A stretch of 32,868 nt of DNA, from NCBI GenBank assembly GCA_023663705.1, contig JAMPGY010000012.1:1-32868 (forward strand), written 5' to 3'. Origin of the DNA: Clostridium sp. GTDB taxonomy: Bacteria > Bacteroidota > Bacteroidia > Bacteroidales > Bacteroidaceae. The position numbers and the translations under genes were made by a program. Under the pieces are notes generated by a model. It had not been told where the DNA came from. It ran no database searches and saw only the letters and a list, made by a program, of their open reading frames with translations. This document shows positions 1 through 7,203 of this stretch, in pieces (position 1 is the stretch's first letter; each line of letters begins with the position of its first letter).

Positions 1-1
1 T

Positions 2-53
2 TATTCCGACTGGCTAAACTATTTGCTTTCCCCCACTGATTTTCTACTGAGCC
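2..53. repeat. Left copy of 52-bp terminal inverted repeat
   Basis: Positions 2-53 are a perfect reverse complement of positions 32817-32868; identity stops at 54 on this side and at 32816 on the other. The inner boundary falls inside the last codons of the minus-strand gene that starts at 235, so the repeat supplies that gene's final residues and its stop codon. This fits the outer end of a mobile element, or an inverted repeat where an assembly broke. No transposase is present to decide. Confidence 0.9.
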
Positions 54-235
54 ATGGCCACCACGGGGATTTCTCCCTCTCCCTTGGCCGCAATCACATC
101 GTCGGCCGAATCGAACAAGATGTAGTACCACACGTCGTTGCCCTCGCTGCTGACCGTGGGGAGAGTTTGCGCCCGGAGGTGCAGCAACGGCCAGCACATC
201 AGCGCACAGATAAAACTCAGGATCTGTTTTCTCAT
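44..235 (-). pseudogene. Truncated secreted protein (63 residues left)
   Basis: This minus-strand frame starts with a typical signal peptide (basic MRKQ, then a hydrophobic stretch to about residue 20, ending LRAQ). It continues with NDVWYYILF, which resembles the start of the mature part of larger Bacteroidales secreted proteins (recalled, not searched). Those proteins run on for hundreds of residues, whereas this frame stops after 63. The stop (TAG, 44-46) lies within the 52-bp terminal repeat, and the last residues are encoded by the repeat, so the natural 3' part appears to be lost. The gene lies downstream of lpxH on the same strand, 57 bp away. It could instead be a genuinely short protein; the exact family is not certain. 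Confidence 0.45.
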
Positions 236-292
236 AATAAAGTTATATTAGATGGGTTAAAACAATAGGCTTACACGACGTGTCACCGCCCG

Positions 293-1057
293 TCAGGGTT
301 GTGTGTCGCCTTCCACATACGACTCCAGATAGAGGTTCATGCCATCGTAGACGGCATAGGTAAACTGCGAGATCCAGTCGCCTAATATCAACACACGGCT
401 GGTGCGGCTGAGCATCAGATCAAGTTCGATGTGACGGTGTCCGAAAATGTAGTAATTCACATCGGGATGGGTCTTCTGGTAGTCCTTGGCATACAGCACG
501 AGGTATTCCTTGTCCTCGCCCATGTAATCGGGATCTCCGCCCTGCCCGTGCTTGATCCGGCTGTGCTTGGCCCAGTTCAGCCCGAACTCCATCGCCCAAC
601 GGGGATGAAGACACGAGAACATGCGCTGGCAAAGTTTGTTGTGAAACACAGCCCGCAGGAATTTGAACTTCCGGTCGGGGTCGCCCAGTCCGTCTCCGTG
701 AGCCAACAGGAACACCTTGTCACCTATCTCCATGGTCTGGGGACGACGGTGCAGGACCACCCCGCATTCCTTCTCCAGGTAGTCACCACACCAGATGTCG
801 TGGTTGCCGGTGAAGAAATGCACCTCCACCCCGAGATCGGTCAGTTCGCTCACCTTGCCCAGAAAGCGGGTATATCCCTTAGGCACCACCAGACGATATT
901 CGTACCAGAAGTCGAACATGTCGCCCAACATAAACACGGCCGACGCCTTATCCTTGATGGAATCGAGGAAACGCACAAGGCGGCGTTCCTGCATCCGTCC
1001 GTGGGGTATGGCCCGGCTGCCCAGATGGGCATCGGATATAAAATATACGTTCTTCAT
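293..1057 (-). CDS. lpxH: UDP-2,3-diacylglucosamine diphosphatase, LpxH type
   Basis: This 254-residue calcineurin-like metallophosphoesterase probably cleaves UDP-2,3-diacylglucosamine to lipid X and UMP, an early lipid A step at the inner face of the cytoplasmic membrane. The metal-binding signatures appear in order: DAHLGS at residues 9-14, GDMFDFW at 45-51, GNHD at 84-87, AHGDG in the middle and GHRH near the C terminus. The length is close to the enterobacterial enzyme (about 240). The start lies 3 bases after the stop of the SufT-like gene, so the two are probably co-transcribed. Function rests on motifs; other LpxH-like phosphoesterases share them. Confidence 0.85.
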   Translation of the reverse strand: MKNVYFISDAHLGSRAIPHGRMQERRLVRFLDSIKDKASAVFMLGDMFDFWYEYRLVVPKGYTRFLGKVSELTDLGVEVHFFTGNHDIWCGDYLEKECGVVLHRRPQTMEIGDKVFLLAHGDGLGDPDRKFKFLRAVFHNKLCQRMFSCLHPRWAMEFGLNWAKHSRIKHGQGGDPDYMGEDKEYLVLYAKDYQKTHPDVNYYIFGHRHIELDLMLSRTSRVLILGDWISQFTYAVYDGMNLYLESYVEGDTQP

Positions 1058-1060
1058 CGT

Positions 1061-1381
1061 CTACATGAATCCTAATTCCATTTTTGCCTCCTCGGTCATC
1101 ATGTCCTTGTCCCACTCGGGTTCAAACACCAGGTTGACCACGGCATGCGTCACGCCTTCCACCGACTCCAGTTTCATCCGCACGTCCTCCATGATGAAGT
1201 CGGCGGCCGGACAATTGGGAGCCGTCAGGGTCATATCCACCGTCAGCACCCCCTCAGCCGCCAGATCTATCTTGTAAATCAGCCCGAGATCATAGATGTT
1301 GACGGGGATTTCCGGATCATACACCGTCTTCAGCATCTCCACCACTTTCTCTTCTATTTCCAGTTTTGTTGGCATATCCAT
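1061..1381 (-). CDS. SufT-like MIP18/DUF59 iron-sulfur assembly protein
   Basis: This 106-residue protein belongs to the MIP18 (DUF59) family, whose members help deliver or mature iron-sulfur clusters. The hallmark DPEIPVNIYDLGLIY is at residues 22-36, and the conserved cysteine sits in the TAPNCPAADF segment, in the typical position for the family. The size matches single-domain members. It lies between radC (43-bp gap) and lpxH (3-bp gap) on the same strand. No other suf gene is in the window, so the target apoproteins are unknown. Family assignment is firm; the symbol sufT is not assigned because DUF59 proteins have several roles. Confidence 0.85.
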   Translation of the reverse strand: MDMPTKLEIEEKVVEMLKTVYDPEIPVNIYDLGLIYKIDLAAEGVLTVDMTLTAPNCPAADFIMEDVRMKLESVEGVTHAVVNLVFEPEWDKDMMTEEAKMELGFM

Positions 1382-1424
1382 TCGTTTTTATTCTTTACAC
1401 ATATATCGTTGCGGAAGAGAGGGT

Positions 1425-2159
1425 TCACGCATGCCCCAGCTTTCCTTCATCGCAATAGCTGTAGTATCCGCCATCGGCCAATATCACGTGGTCGATCAGA
1501 CGGATGTTCATCAGCCTGCAGGCCTTTTCAATCTTCTCCGTCAGCGCGTCGTCCTGTCTGCTGGGGCGCAGGTTGCCCGAGGGATGGTTGTGGCAGACCA
1601 CCATCGTGGTGGCTCCCTGCAACAGCACCTCCCGCATGAGCAGGCGTATGTCCAGCACCGTCTCCGTCAGTCCGCCCTTGCTCACGGCCACATCGGTCAG
1701 CACGCGGTTGGCCTGATTCAGCAGCAGGGCATGAAACTCTTCGTGCCGGCAGTCCTGCAGAAGGGGCAGGTAGAAGTTGTATACATCCCTGCTGCAGCCT
1801 ATCTGCGGCCGTTCGGCCGCTTCTTCAGCCATGCGCCTTCGCCCCAGTTCGCAGGCCGCCAGCATCTTCACGGCCTTGGCCCGGCCAAGCCCCTTGTAAC
1901 GGTGGGCAGGACGGGGATGCTGTTCATCCGGTGCCAGGTCGTGGAGCGACATGCGCCCCAACGTTTTCAGACTGTTGCCACAATCGGCCAACACGCGGCG
2001 CATCAGCTCCACGGCCGACTCGTCCGTGCTGCCCGACCCGATGAGTATGGCCAGCAACTCGGCGTTGCTCAATGCCGAAGGCCCCTTGGCGGCAAACTTC
2101 TCGCGGGGTCTGTCTTCCTCGGCCCATTGGTTGATGCTCAGTTTCTCTCCGGACGGCAT
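1425..2159 (-). CDS. radC: RadC family JAMM-domain protein
   Basis: This 244-residue protein has an N-terminal helix-hairpin-helix region (about 25-108) followed by a JAMM/MPN+ metalloprotease-like domain (about 118-244). The metal-binding signature H190-x-H192-P-S-G...D203 is intact. The historic link to DNA repair is doubtful and the biochemical role of RadC is unresolved. The protein is slightly longer than the usual 220-230 residues: residues about 76-88 (PDEQHPRPAHRY) interrupt the region just before the KGLGRAKA hairpin, where homologues normally have only one or two residues. It starts 12 bp after the glycosyltransferase stop, in the same operon. Confidence 0.9.
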   Translation of the reverse strand: MPSGEKLSINQWAEEDRPREKFAAKGPSALSNAELLAILIGSGSTDESAVELMRRVLADCGNSLKTLGRMSLHDLAPDEQHPRPAHRYKGLGRAKAVKMLAACELGRRRMAEEAAERPQIGCSRDVYNFYLPLLQDCRHEEFHALLLNQANRVLTDVAVSKGGLTETVLDIRLLMREVLLQGATTMVVCHNHPSGNLRPSRQDDALTEKIEKACRLMNIRLIDHVILADGGYYSYCDEGKLGHA

Positions 2160-2171
2160 AGGCTTGAACGG

Positions 2172-3200
2172 TTATTTATAGAAAGTCTTTTCAAAAGCCG
2201 AGAATTCATCCCTGCCCCGCACGCAACGCTGCCACCAAGCCCGCAGGAAGCCCGAACCGTAACCGACGAGCTGCACATAGGACGCCGCCACGGAGAGCAC
2301 ACCGATGCGCGCACTGCCGTTGCGCAAGGCGGCATCCGCACCCACCAGCAGGGAAAAGAGCAACAGGGGCAGCAAAGGCATCCATGCCCACAGGGCCGAT
2401 GCTCCGCCCACCGCAGCCGCCCCTCCGGCCAAAGCGGCGGCCACCAGAACCGCACATCCCACGGTGAATACGGCCGGAAGCAGATGAACCGCTTTCAGCG
2501 AACCGGGATGACGCTTGTGCAAATTGATGCGGGCTATGCCTGAATTGTGCACCTGACGGAAAAACTTGCGCAGGTCGGTGCGGCGCTTGTGCCACACCCA
2601 CGCTTCAGGGAACAGGCGGCACGTGCAGCCAGCATCGAAGATGCGCAGGCTGAAATCGATGTCCTCGCCAAATCGCATCGGCGAGAAACCGCCCAGCCGA
2701 CGGTAGACGTCCGTGCGAACCCCCATATTAAACGAGCGGGGATAGAACTTGTCCAGTTTTTTGCGCCCGCCGCGTATGCCGCCGGTGGTGAAGAAGGAAG
2801 TCATGGAGTAGTTGATGGCTTTCTGCAGGGGAGTGAACGAGTCGTGTGCCCGATCCGGCCCGCCGAAAGCGTCGGTATCCTCGCGCCGCAACCCGTCATC
2901 CACGGCCTGCAGATAGCCCGGAGGCAACACGCAATCCGAATCCAACACTATCAGGTATTCGCCGTGTGCACGCTCCGCACCGTAGTTGCGCGTCTGCCCC
3001 GGCCCCGAGTTAGGCTTATTATAATAATGTATGTCCAACCGTCCGGCCCGGGCCTCCACCACTGACAGACAAGGGACGTCCGAACCGTCCTCCACCACCA
3101 CCACCTCAAAGTCGGTCAGTGTCTGCCGTTCGAGCGACTCCAGCAGTTCGTCCACTTCATCGGGACGGTTATATACGGGTATGATCAACGAGAATCTCAT
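2172..3200 (-). CDS. Family 2 glycosyltransferase with C-terminal membrane segments
   Basis: This 342-residue protein begins with a GT-A fold of the GT2 family: SLIIPVYNRPDE at 4-15, an acidic EDGSD near 37-41, the metal/nucleotide-binding D87-S-D89, and GED at 178-180 as probable catalytic-base region. Three hydrophobic segments (about 238-262, 268-287, 297-319) should anchor the C-terminal part in the inner membrane with the catalytic domain in the cytoplasm. It probably adds a sugar to a surface glycan or lipid, but donor and acceptor cannot be read from sequence. It is the first gene of the minus-strand run that continues to radC and lpxH, behind a TATCTTTG promoter element at 3246-3253. 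Confidence 0.85.
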   Translation of the reverse strand: MRFSLIIPVYNRPDEVDELLESLERQTLTDFEVVVVEDGSDVPCLSVVEARAGRLDIHYYNKPNSGPGQTRNYGAERAHGEYLIVLDSDCVLPPGYLQAVDDGLRREDTDAFGGPDRAHDSFTPLQKAINYSMTSFFTTGGIRGGRKKLDKFYPRSFNMGVRTDVYRRLGGFSPMRFGEDIDFSLRIFDAGCTCRLFPEAWVWHKRRTDLRKFFRQVHNSGIARINLHKRHPGSLKAVHLLPAVFTVGCAVLVAAALAGGAAAVGGASALWAWMPLLPLLLFSLLVGADAALRNGSARIGVLSVAASYVQLVGYGSGFLRAWWQRCVRGRDEFSAFEKTFYK

Positions 3201-3245
3201 CGTTAGTTTCGCTTTACGCCGCCAACCGACGGCCTATACACCAAG

Positions 3246-3253
3246 CAAAGATA
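3246..3253 (-). promoter_or_regulatory. Bacteroidetes -7 element for the glycosyltransferase operon
   Basis: On the minus strand this reads TATCTTTG, an exact match to the Bacteroidetes housekeeping -7 consensus TAnnTTTG, 46 bases upstream of the glycosyltransferase start. No clean TTTG -33 element lies at the expected distance; the best candidates near 3268-3275 are imperfect. Confidence 0.6.
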
Positions 3254-3298
3254 ACAAAATAATAAAGCAAGCGAAAAGAAAACCAACTATTTTGTATG

Positions 3299-3335
3299 AA
3301 AAGGGGGATACTGCCGCCCTGCGGTGTATCCCCCT
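3299..3335 (-). terminator. Rho-independent terminator of efp
   Basis: Arms 3302-3311 and 3326-3335 are perfectly complementary (GGGGGATAC core), and the 14-base loop can itself pair as CCGC/GCGG. On the minus strand the hairpin lies directly after the efp stop and is followed by a short T run. It separates efp from the glycosyltransferase operon. Confidence 0.75.
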
Positions 3336-3363
3336 CTCGCATCGCTGCGCAATATGGCTTGTC

Positions 3364-3933
3364 TTAATCAACCTTCACACGACCCAGGTAAGAACCGTCG
3401 CGCGTGTCGATTTCCACCGTCTCACCTTCGTTGATGAACAAAGGCACACGGATCTCGGCACCGGTCTCCACCGTAGCGGGTTTCGTGGTGTTGGTGGCGG
3501 TATCGCCCTTCAGACCCGGCTCGGTGTAGGTGATCACCAACTTCACTTTAACGGGAACTTCCGCATAGAGGATAGTCTCGGTAGAGGCATCGGATACCAC
3601 CTCCACCACTTCGCCTTCCTTCATGAAGTCGACACCGGTGATCAGGTCACGGTCGATGGGCAACTGGTCGTAAGTCTCCTGATTCATGAAGATGTAGTCC
3701 TCGCCCTCCTTGTACAGGAACTGATAAGGACGACGCTCCACACGCACGTCTTCCAACTTTTCACCGATGTTGAAGCGGCGCTCCAGCACGTTGCCGGACA
3801 CCACATCCTTCAGCGTGGTGCGCATGATGGTGTTGCCCTTGCCGGGCTTCACATGCAGAAAATCGATGCAAAAATACAACTTGCCGTCCAGACGGATGCA
3901 AGTGCCCTTCTTAATGTCTTGTGAGTTAATCAT
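3364..3933 (-). CDS. efp: Translation elongation factor P
   Basis: The 189-residue product is EF-P, which binds between the P and E sites of the ribosome and relieves stalling at consecutive prolines. All three beta-barrel domains are present: KOW-like domain 1 (about 1-65), and OB domains 2 and 3, ending in the typical GDTATNTTKPATVETGA and DGSYLGRV segments. The loop that in other species carries a post-translational modification is KPGKGN at 29-34, with Lys32 at the tip. No modification gene (epmA, epmB or earP) is in the window. The gene is monocistronic, between its own promoter (3994-4025) and terminator (3299-3335), and diverges from rpmH. Confidence 0.97.
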   Translation of the reverse strand: MINSQDIKKGTCIRLDGKLYFCIDFLHVKPGKGNTIMRTTLKDVVSGNVLERRFNIGEKLEDVRVERRPYQFLYKEGEDYIFMNQETYDQLPIDRDLITGVDFMKEGEVVEVVSDASTETILYAEVPVKVKLVITYTEPGLKGDTATNTTKPATVETGAEIRVPLFINEGETVEIDTRDGSYLGRVKVD

Positions 3934-3993
3934 ACAATGTCTGTTATCTTTGATTTATACTAATGATATTCGCTTCGGTATGCTTTAGAGCCA

Positions 3994-4025
3994 CAAAGGT
4001 AATTTAATTTAGAAAAAAACGCAAA
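3994..4025 (-). promoter_or_regulatory. Promoter of efp
   Basis: On the minus strand the -33 element TTTG (4022-4025) and the -7 element TACCTTTG (3994-4001) are separated by 20 bases, a full match to the Bacteroidetes sigma-ABfr consensus. It lies about 60 bases upstream of the efp start. Confidence 0.8.
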
Positions 4026-4051
4026 AGTTATGAGTAAAAATGAATTATCGC

Positions 4052-4082
4052 TTGCTTAATTAAAAAAAAACACCTACTTTTG
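4052..4082 (+). promoter_or_regulatory. Promoter of rpmH
   Basis: TTG at 4052-4054 and TACTTTTG at 4075-4082, 20 bases apart, match the Bacteroidetes -33/-7 consensus. The element is about 43 bases upstream of the rpmH start and back-to-back with the efp promoter, so two translation genes are fired divergently from one 190-base gap. Confidence 0.75.
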
Positions 4083-4124
4083 CAACCCGAATTGCAAAGC
4101 ACAATAAAATAAAAAGATATAGTC

Positions 4125-4280
4125 ATGAAAAGAACATTTCAACCTCACAACAGAAAGAGAATGAACAAGCACGGTTTCCGTGAGAGAATGGCCACCGCTA
4201 ACGGCCGCAAAGTGTTGGCAGCCCGTCGCGCCAAAGGCCGCAAGAAGCTGACCGTATCCTGCGAGAGACACGGCAAGTAA
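4125..4280 (+). CDS. rpmH: 50S ribosomal protein L34
   Basis: The 51-residue highly basic protein begins [20 protein letters not shown] and contains [20 protein letters not shown], both diagnostic for L34, a small protein of the large ribosomal subunit. The C terminus ([12 protein letters not shown]) is slightly longer than the 46 residues of the enterobacterial protein, as is usual in Bacteroidetes. The gene has its own promoter and a strong terminator. It is not next to rnpA or dnaA here, unlike the arrangement in many other bacteria. Confidence 0.97.
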   Translation: MKRTFQPHNRKRMNKHGFRERMATANGRKVLAARRAKGRKKLTVSCERHGK

Positions 4281-4304
4281 TCATTTGCCCCACAAATAAA
4301 CAAA

Positions 4305-4348
4305 AACGAGGAAGAAGTAAGGGAAACTTTACTTCTTCTTCGTTTTTT
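4305..4348 (+). terminator. Terminator of rpmH
   Basis: Arms 4305-4320 and 4329-4344 pair over 16 bases with one G-T pair around an 8-base loop, followed by a run of T. It lies 25 bases after the rpmH stop. Its 3' side almost touches the -7 element of the next transcription unit (4354-4361). Confidence 0.85.
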
Positions 4349-4353
4349 ATTGC

Positions 4354-4361
4354 TACCTTTG
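4354..4361 (+). promoter_or_regulatory. -7 element upstream of the PASTA protein gene
   Basis: TACCTTTG matches the Bacteroidetes -7 consensus exactly and lies 29 bases before the ATG at 4390. The position for a -33 element falls inside the rpmH terminator stem and has no TTTG. It is the likely start point for the PASTA-rluD-ddl-acyltransferase run. Confidence 0.65.
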
Positions 4362-4389
4362 ACACAAGAATGAACCCAAACGAAGCATC

Positions 4390-5037
4390 ATGACCTTTAG
4401 CGAATTCAAATCCAAAATAACCGCCCCCATCCTATGGGGCAATCTGTTGGCCATGGCCGTCGTCGTGGCATTGCTGGCCGTCGGGGTGTGGCAGGGACTG
4501 AGCATCTACACCCTCCACGGAGAAAGCGTGCGCGTGCCCGACATCAAGGGCATGCCGCTCAACGACGCGAGATACGCCATGAGCCGGGCAGGACTGAACG
4601 CCATCGTGGTAGACTCCAGCTACAACCGCAACCAGACACCCGGCACCATTCTGGAACAGACGCCCGCAGGAGGCACCCATGTGAAACCGGGACGCGACGT
4701 CTACCTGACTCTGAACTCGCAGCACAGCCCCACCATAGCCATACCGGACATCGCCGACAACTGCTCGCTGCGCGAGGCTGAAGCCCGGCTCAAGGCCTTG
4801 GGCGTGAAACTGGCTCCGTATGAATATGTGGAGGGAGAAGCCGACTGGGTGTATGGCGTGCTTTGCGAAGGACGCACCGTGCATGCCGGCGAGCGCGTTT
4901 CCATCGACACGCCCCTCGTGTTGCAGGTGGGCAAGGGCTACGACAACGATTTCAGCGACGACGGCAACTTTGCCGACTCACTCGCCACTACAGCCCCCGC
5001 TACGGACAACGAAACCATAATCGGACTTGAACTGTAA
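4390..5037 (+). CDS. Single-pass membrane protein with two PASTA domains
   Basis: The 215-residue protein has a short cytoplasmic N terminus, one membrane segment (about 12-40) and two extracytoplasmic PASTA domains (about 45-112, starting VRVPDIKGM, and 115-186, starting IAIPDIADN), then an acidic tail. PASTA domains bind muropeptides or beta-lactam-like structures in some kinases and penicillin-binding proteins. No kinase or transpeptidase domain is attached. A role in sensing or scaffolding envelope synthesis is an inference from the domain and from the nearby ddl and dcw genes. It is the first gene of a plus-strand run, 24 bp before the rluD-type gene. Confidence 0.85.
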   Translation: MTFSEFKSKITAPILWGNLLAMAVVVALLAVGVWQGLSIYTLHGESVRVPDIKGMPLNDARYAMSRAGLNAIVVDSSYNRNQTPGTILEQTPAGGTHVKPGRDVYLTLNSQHSPTIAIPDIADNCSLREAEARLKALGVKLAPYEYVEGEADWVYGVLCEGRTVHAGERVSIDTPLVLQVGKGYDNDFSDDGNFADSLATTAPATDNETIIGLEL

Positions 5038-5061
5038 CCCCGCAATTACTTCCCGACACTA

Positions 5062-6153
5062 ATGAACGAAGATTTCCTCTCCACGGCCCCCATCGAGGGC
5101 TATGCCGACGAAACGGACGATGAGCTCGATGAAACGGAGCAACCGGCGGCACTCTATGAGCACCACCGCGTGGTGGCCGACAAGGGTCAGACGCCGATGC
5201 GCATCGACAAGTTTCTGATGGAACATCTGTTCAACACCTCGCGCAACCGTCTGCAGAAGGCGGCCGACGCGGGCTTCATCCTTGTCAACGACCGCCCCGT
5301 GAAGAGCAACTACAAGGTGAAGCCCGGCGATGTGGTGACTCTCATGCTCGACCGCCCGAAATACAACAACGAGATTATCCCCGAGGACATTCCCCTGGAC
5401 GTGGTGTATGAAGACGCCGACCTGATGGTGGTGAACAAACCGGCCGGCCTGGTGGTGCATCCCGGTTGCGGCAACTACACGGGCACGTTGGTCAATGCCA
5501 TTGCCTGGCACCTGAAAGACAATCCGGCCTACAACCCCAATGATCCCGAGGTGGGACTCGTGCACCGCATAGACAAAGACACCTCCGGACTGCTGGTCAT
5601 CGCCAAGACACCACAGGCCAAGACCCATCTGTGCAAACAGTTTTTCGACAAGACCACCAAGCGATGCTACAACGCGCTGGTGTGGGGCAACCCCGAAGCC
5701 GACAACGGGCGCATAGAGGGAAACATTGCCCGCAACCCGCGCGACCGCATGCAGATGGCCGTGTTTCCCGCCGGCGGAGAGATAGGCAAGACGGCGGTCA
5801 CCCACTACCACGTGCTGGAACGCTTCGGCTACGTCAGCTTTGTGGAGTGCGTGCTGGAGACGGGGCGCACCCACCAGATCCGCGTACACATGAAACACAT
5901 CGGTCACCCGCTGTTCAACGATGAGCGCTACGGCGGAAACGAAATCCTGCGGGGCACGCAGTTTGCCCGCTACAAGCAGTTCATCCACAACTGTTTCGAC
6001 AGTTGCCCACGTCAGGCGCTCCACGCCCGTACGCTGGGTTTCGTGCATCCCCGCACGGGCGAGGAGATGTTCTTCACTTCCGATCTGCCCGCCGACATGC
6101 AGACGCTGCTCGGCCGCTGGCGCACCTATATCGCCAACCGCACGGCCGAATGA
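5062..6153 (+). CDS. RluD-family 23S rRNA pseudouridine synthase
   Basis: The 363-residue protein has an acidic N-terminal extension of about 45 residues, an S4 RNA-binding domain (about 48-105, RIDKFLMEHLFNTSRNRLQK) and an RluA/RluD-type pseudouridine synthase domain (about 110-345). The catalytic motif HRIDKDTSGLL places the nucleophilic aspartate at residue 171. The RTHQIRVHM segment near 270-278 is also typical of the family. It probably isomerises uridines in 23S rRNA; RluD or RluC specificity cannot be separated by eye, so no symbol is given. It sits between the PASTA gene and ddl, 30 bp before ddl. Confidence 0.92.
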   Translation: MNEDFLSTAPIEGYADETDDELDETEQPAALYEHHRVVADKGQTPMRIDKFLMEHLFNTSRNRLQKAADAGFILVNDRPVKSNYKVKPGDVVTLMLDRPKYNNEIIPEDIPLDVVYEDADLMVVNKPAGLVVHPGCGNYTGTLVNAIAWHLKDNPAYNPNDPEVGLVHRIDKDTSGLLVIAKTPQAKTHLCKQFFDKTTKRCYNALVWGNPEADNGRIEGNIARNPRDRMQMAVFPAGGEIGKTAVTHYHVLERFGYVSFVECVLETGRTHQIRVHMKHIGHPLFNDERYGGNEILRGTQFARYKQFIHNCFDSCPRQALHARTLGFVHPRTGEEMFFTSDLPADMQTLLGRWRTYIANRTAE

Positions 6154-6183
6154 GCTAATGATTTATCAAACCTATGATATAGA

Positions 6184-7203
6184 ATGATGAAAAAGATTAT
6201 TGCAGTCATTGCCGGAGGCGACTCCTCCGAACACGATGTCTCCATGCGCAGCGCGGACAACATCTATGCTGTCATGGACAAAGAAAAATACGACGTATAT
6301 ATCATCGAAATAAACGGCCTCACCTGGGAAGCCCACCTCGCCGACGGCACCAAGACTCCCGTAGACCGCAACGACTTCTCTTTCGCCTGTGGCGAACAGC
6401 GCATCCGCCCGGACTTTGCCTACATCACCATCCACGGCACTCCGGGCGAAAACGGATTGCTTCAAGGGTATTTCGACCTCATCCGTCTGCCCTACTCCAC
6501 CTGCGGCGTGTTGGTGGAAGCCATGACGTTCAACAAGTTCACCCTCAACCAATACCTGAAGAGTTTCGGCGTGAGCGTGAGCGAGAGCATGGTGGTGCGC
6601 CGGGGCTTCGAGCACCTGGTGACAGACAACGAAGTGGTGGACCGTATCGGACTGCCCTGCTTCGTGAAGCCCAATGCCGGCGGTTCCAGTTTCGGCGTGA
6701 CCAAGGTGAAGGAAATCGGCCAACTGCGCGATGCCATCGCCAAAGCGATGAACGAGAGCGACGAAGTGATGATCGAATCCCTCATGCAGGGCACGGAGAT
6801 CACCTGCGGATGCTACAAGACACGCCGCAGCGACGTGGTGTTCCCCATCACCGAGGTGGTGACCGGCAATGAGTTTTTCGACTACGATGCCAAATACAAC
6901 GGGCAGGTGCAGGAAATCACTCCGGCACGCCTCAACGAGGAAACGGCCGAACGTGTGCGCCTCATCACATCCACCATCTACGACATCCTGGGCTGTTCGG
7001 GCATCATCCGGATCGACTACATCATCACCCGCGTCACCGATGGGGAAGGAAACGAGAAGGAACGCATCAACATGCTGGAGATCAACACCACGCCGGGCAT
7101 GACCTCCACCAGCTTCATCCCCCAGCAGGTGAGAGCCGCCGGCCTGGAACTGAAAGATGTGTTTACCGATATTATTGAAAACCGACTAAACGACCGTCCA
7201 TGA
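6184..7203 (+). CDS. ddl: D-alanine--D-alanine ligase
   Basis: The 339-residue ATP-grasp enzyme joins two D-alanines with ATP in the cytoplasm; the dipeptide is the substrate of MurF and the end of the peptidoglycan stem. Visible signatures are the N-terminal AGGDSSEHDVSM (about 10-21), HGTPGENGLLQGYFDL, the ATP-grasp FVKPNAGGSSFGVTKV, and the C-terminal metal-binding MLEINTTPGMTSTS (N-T-T in place of the commoner N-T-L). Length is normal. Two adjacent ATG codons begin the frame. The stop overlaps the next gene's start as ATGA, indicating translational coupling. It lies about 8 kb upstream of the dcw cluster, not inside it. Confidence 0.95.
   Translation: MMKKIIAVIAGGDSSEHDVSMRSADNIYAVMDKEKYDVYIIEINGLTWEAHLADGTKTPVDRNDFSFACGEQRIRPDFAYITIHGTPGENGLLQGYFDLIRLPYSTCGVLVEAMTFNKFTLNQYLKSFGVSVSESMVVRRGFEHLVTDNEVVDRIGLPCFVKPNAGGSSFGVTKVKEIGQLRDAIAKAMNESDEVMIESLMQGTEITCGCYKTRRSDVVFPITEVVTGNEFFDYDAKYNGQVQEITPARLNEETAERVRLITSTIYDILGCSGIIRIDYIITRVTDGEGNEKERINMLEINTTPGMTSTSFIPQQVRAAGLELKDVFTDIIENRLNDRP

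Noticed and set aside
5059-6048. Minus-strand open frame of 329 codons opposite the rluD-type gene
   Set aside because: It is fully antisense to a clear pseudouridine synthase, shows no family resemblance and has shadow-type composition.
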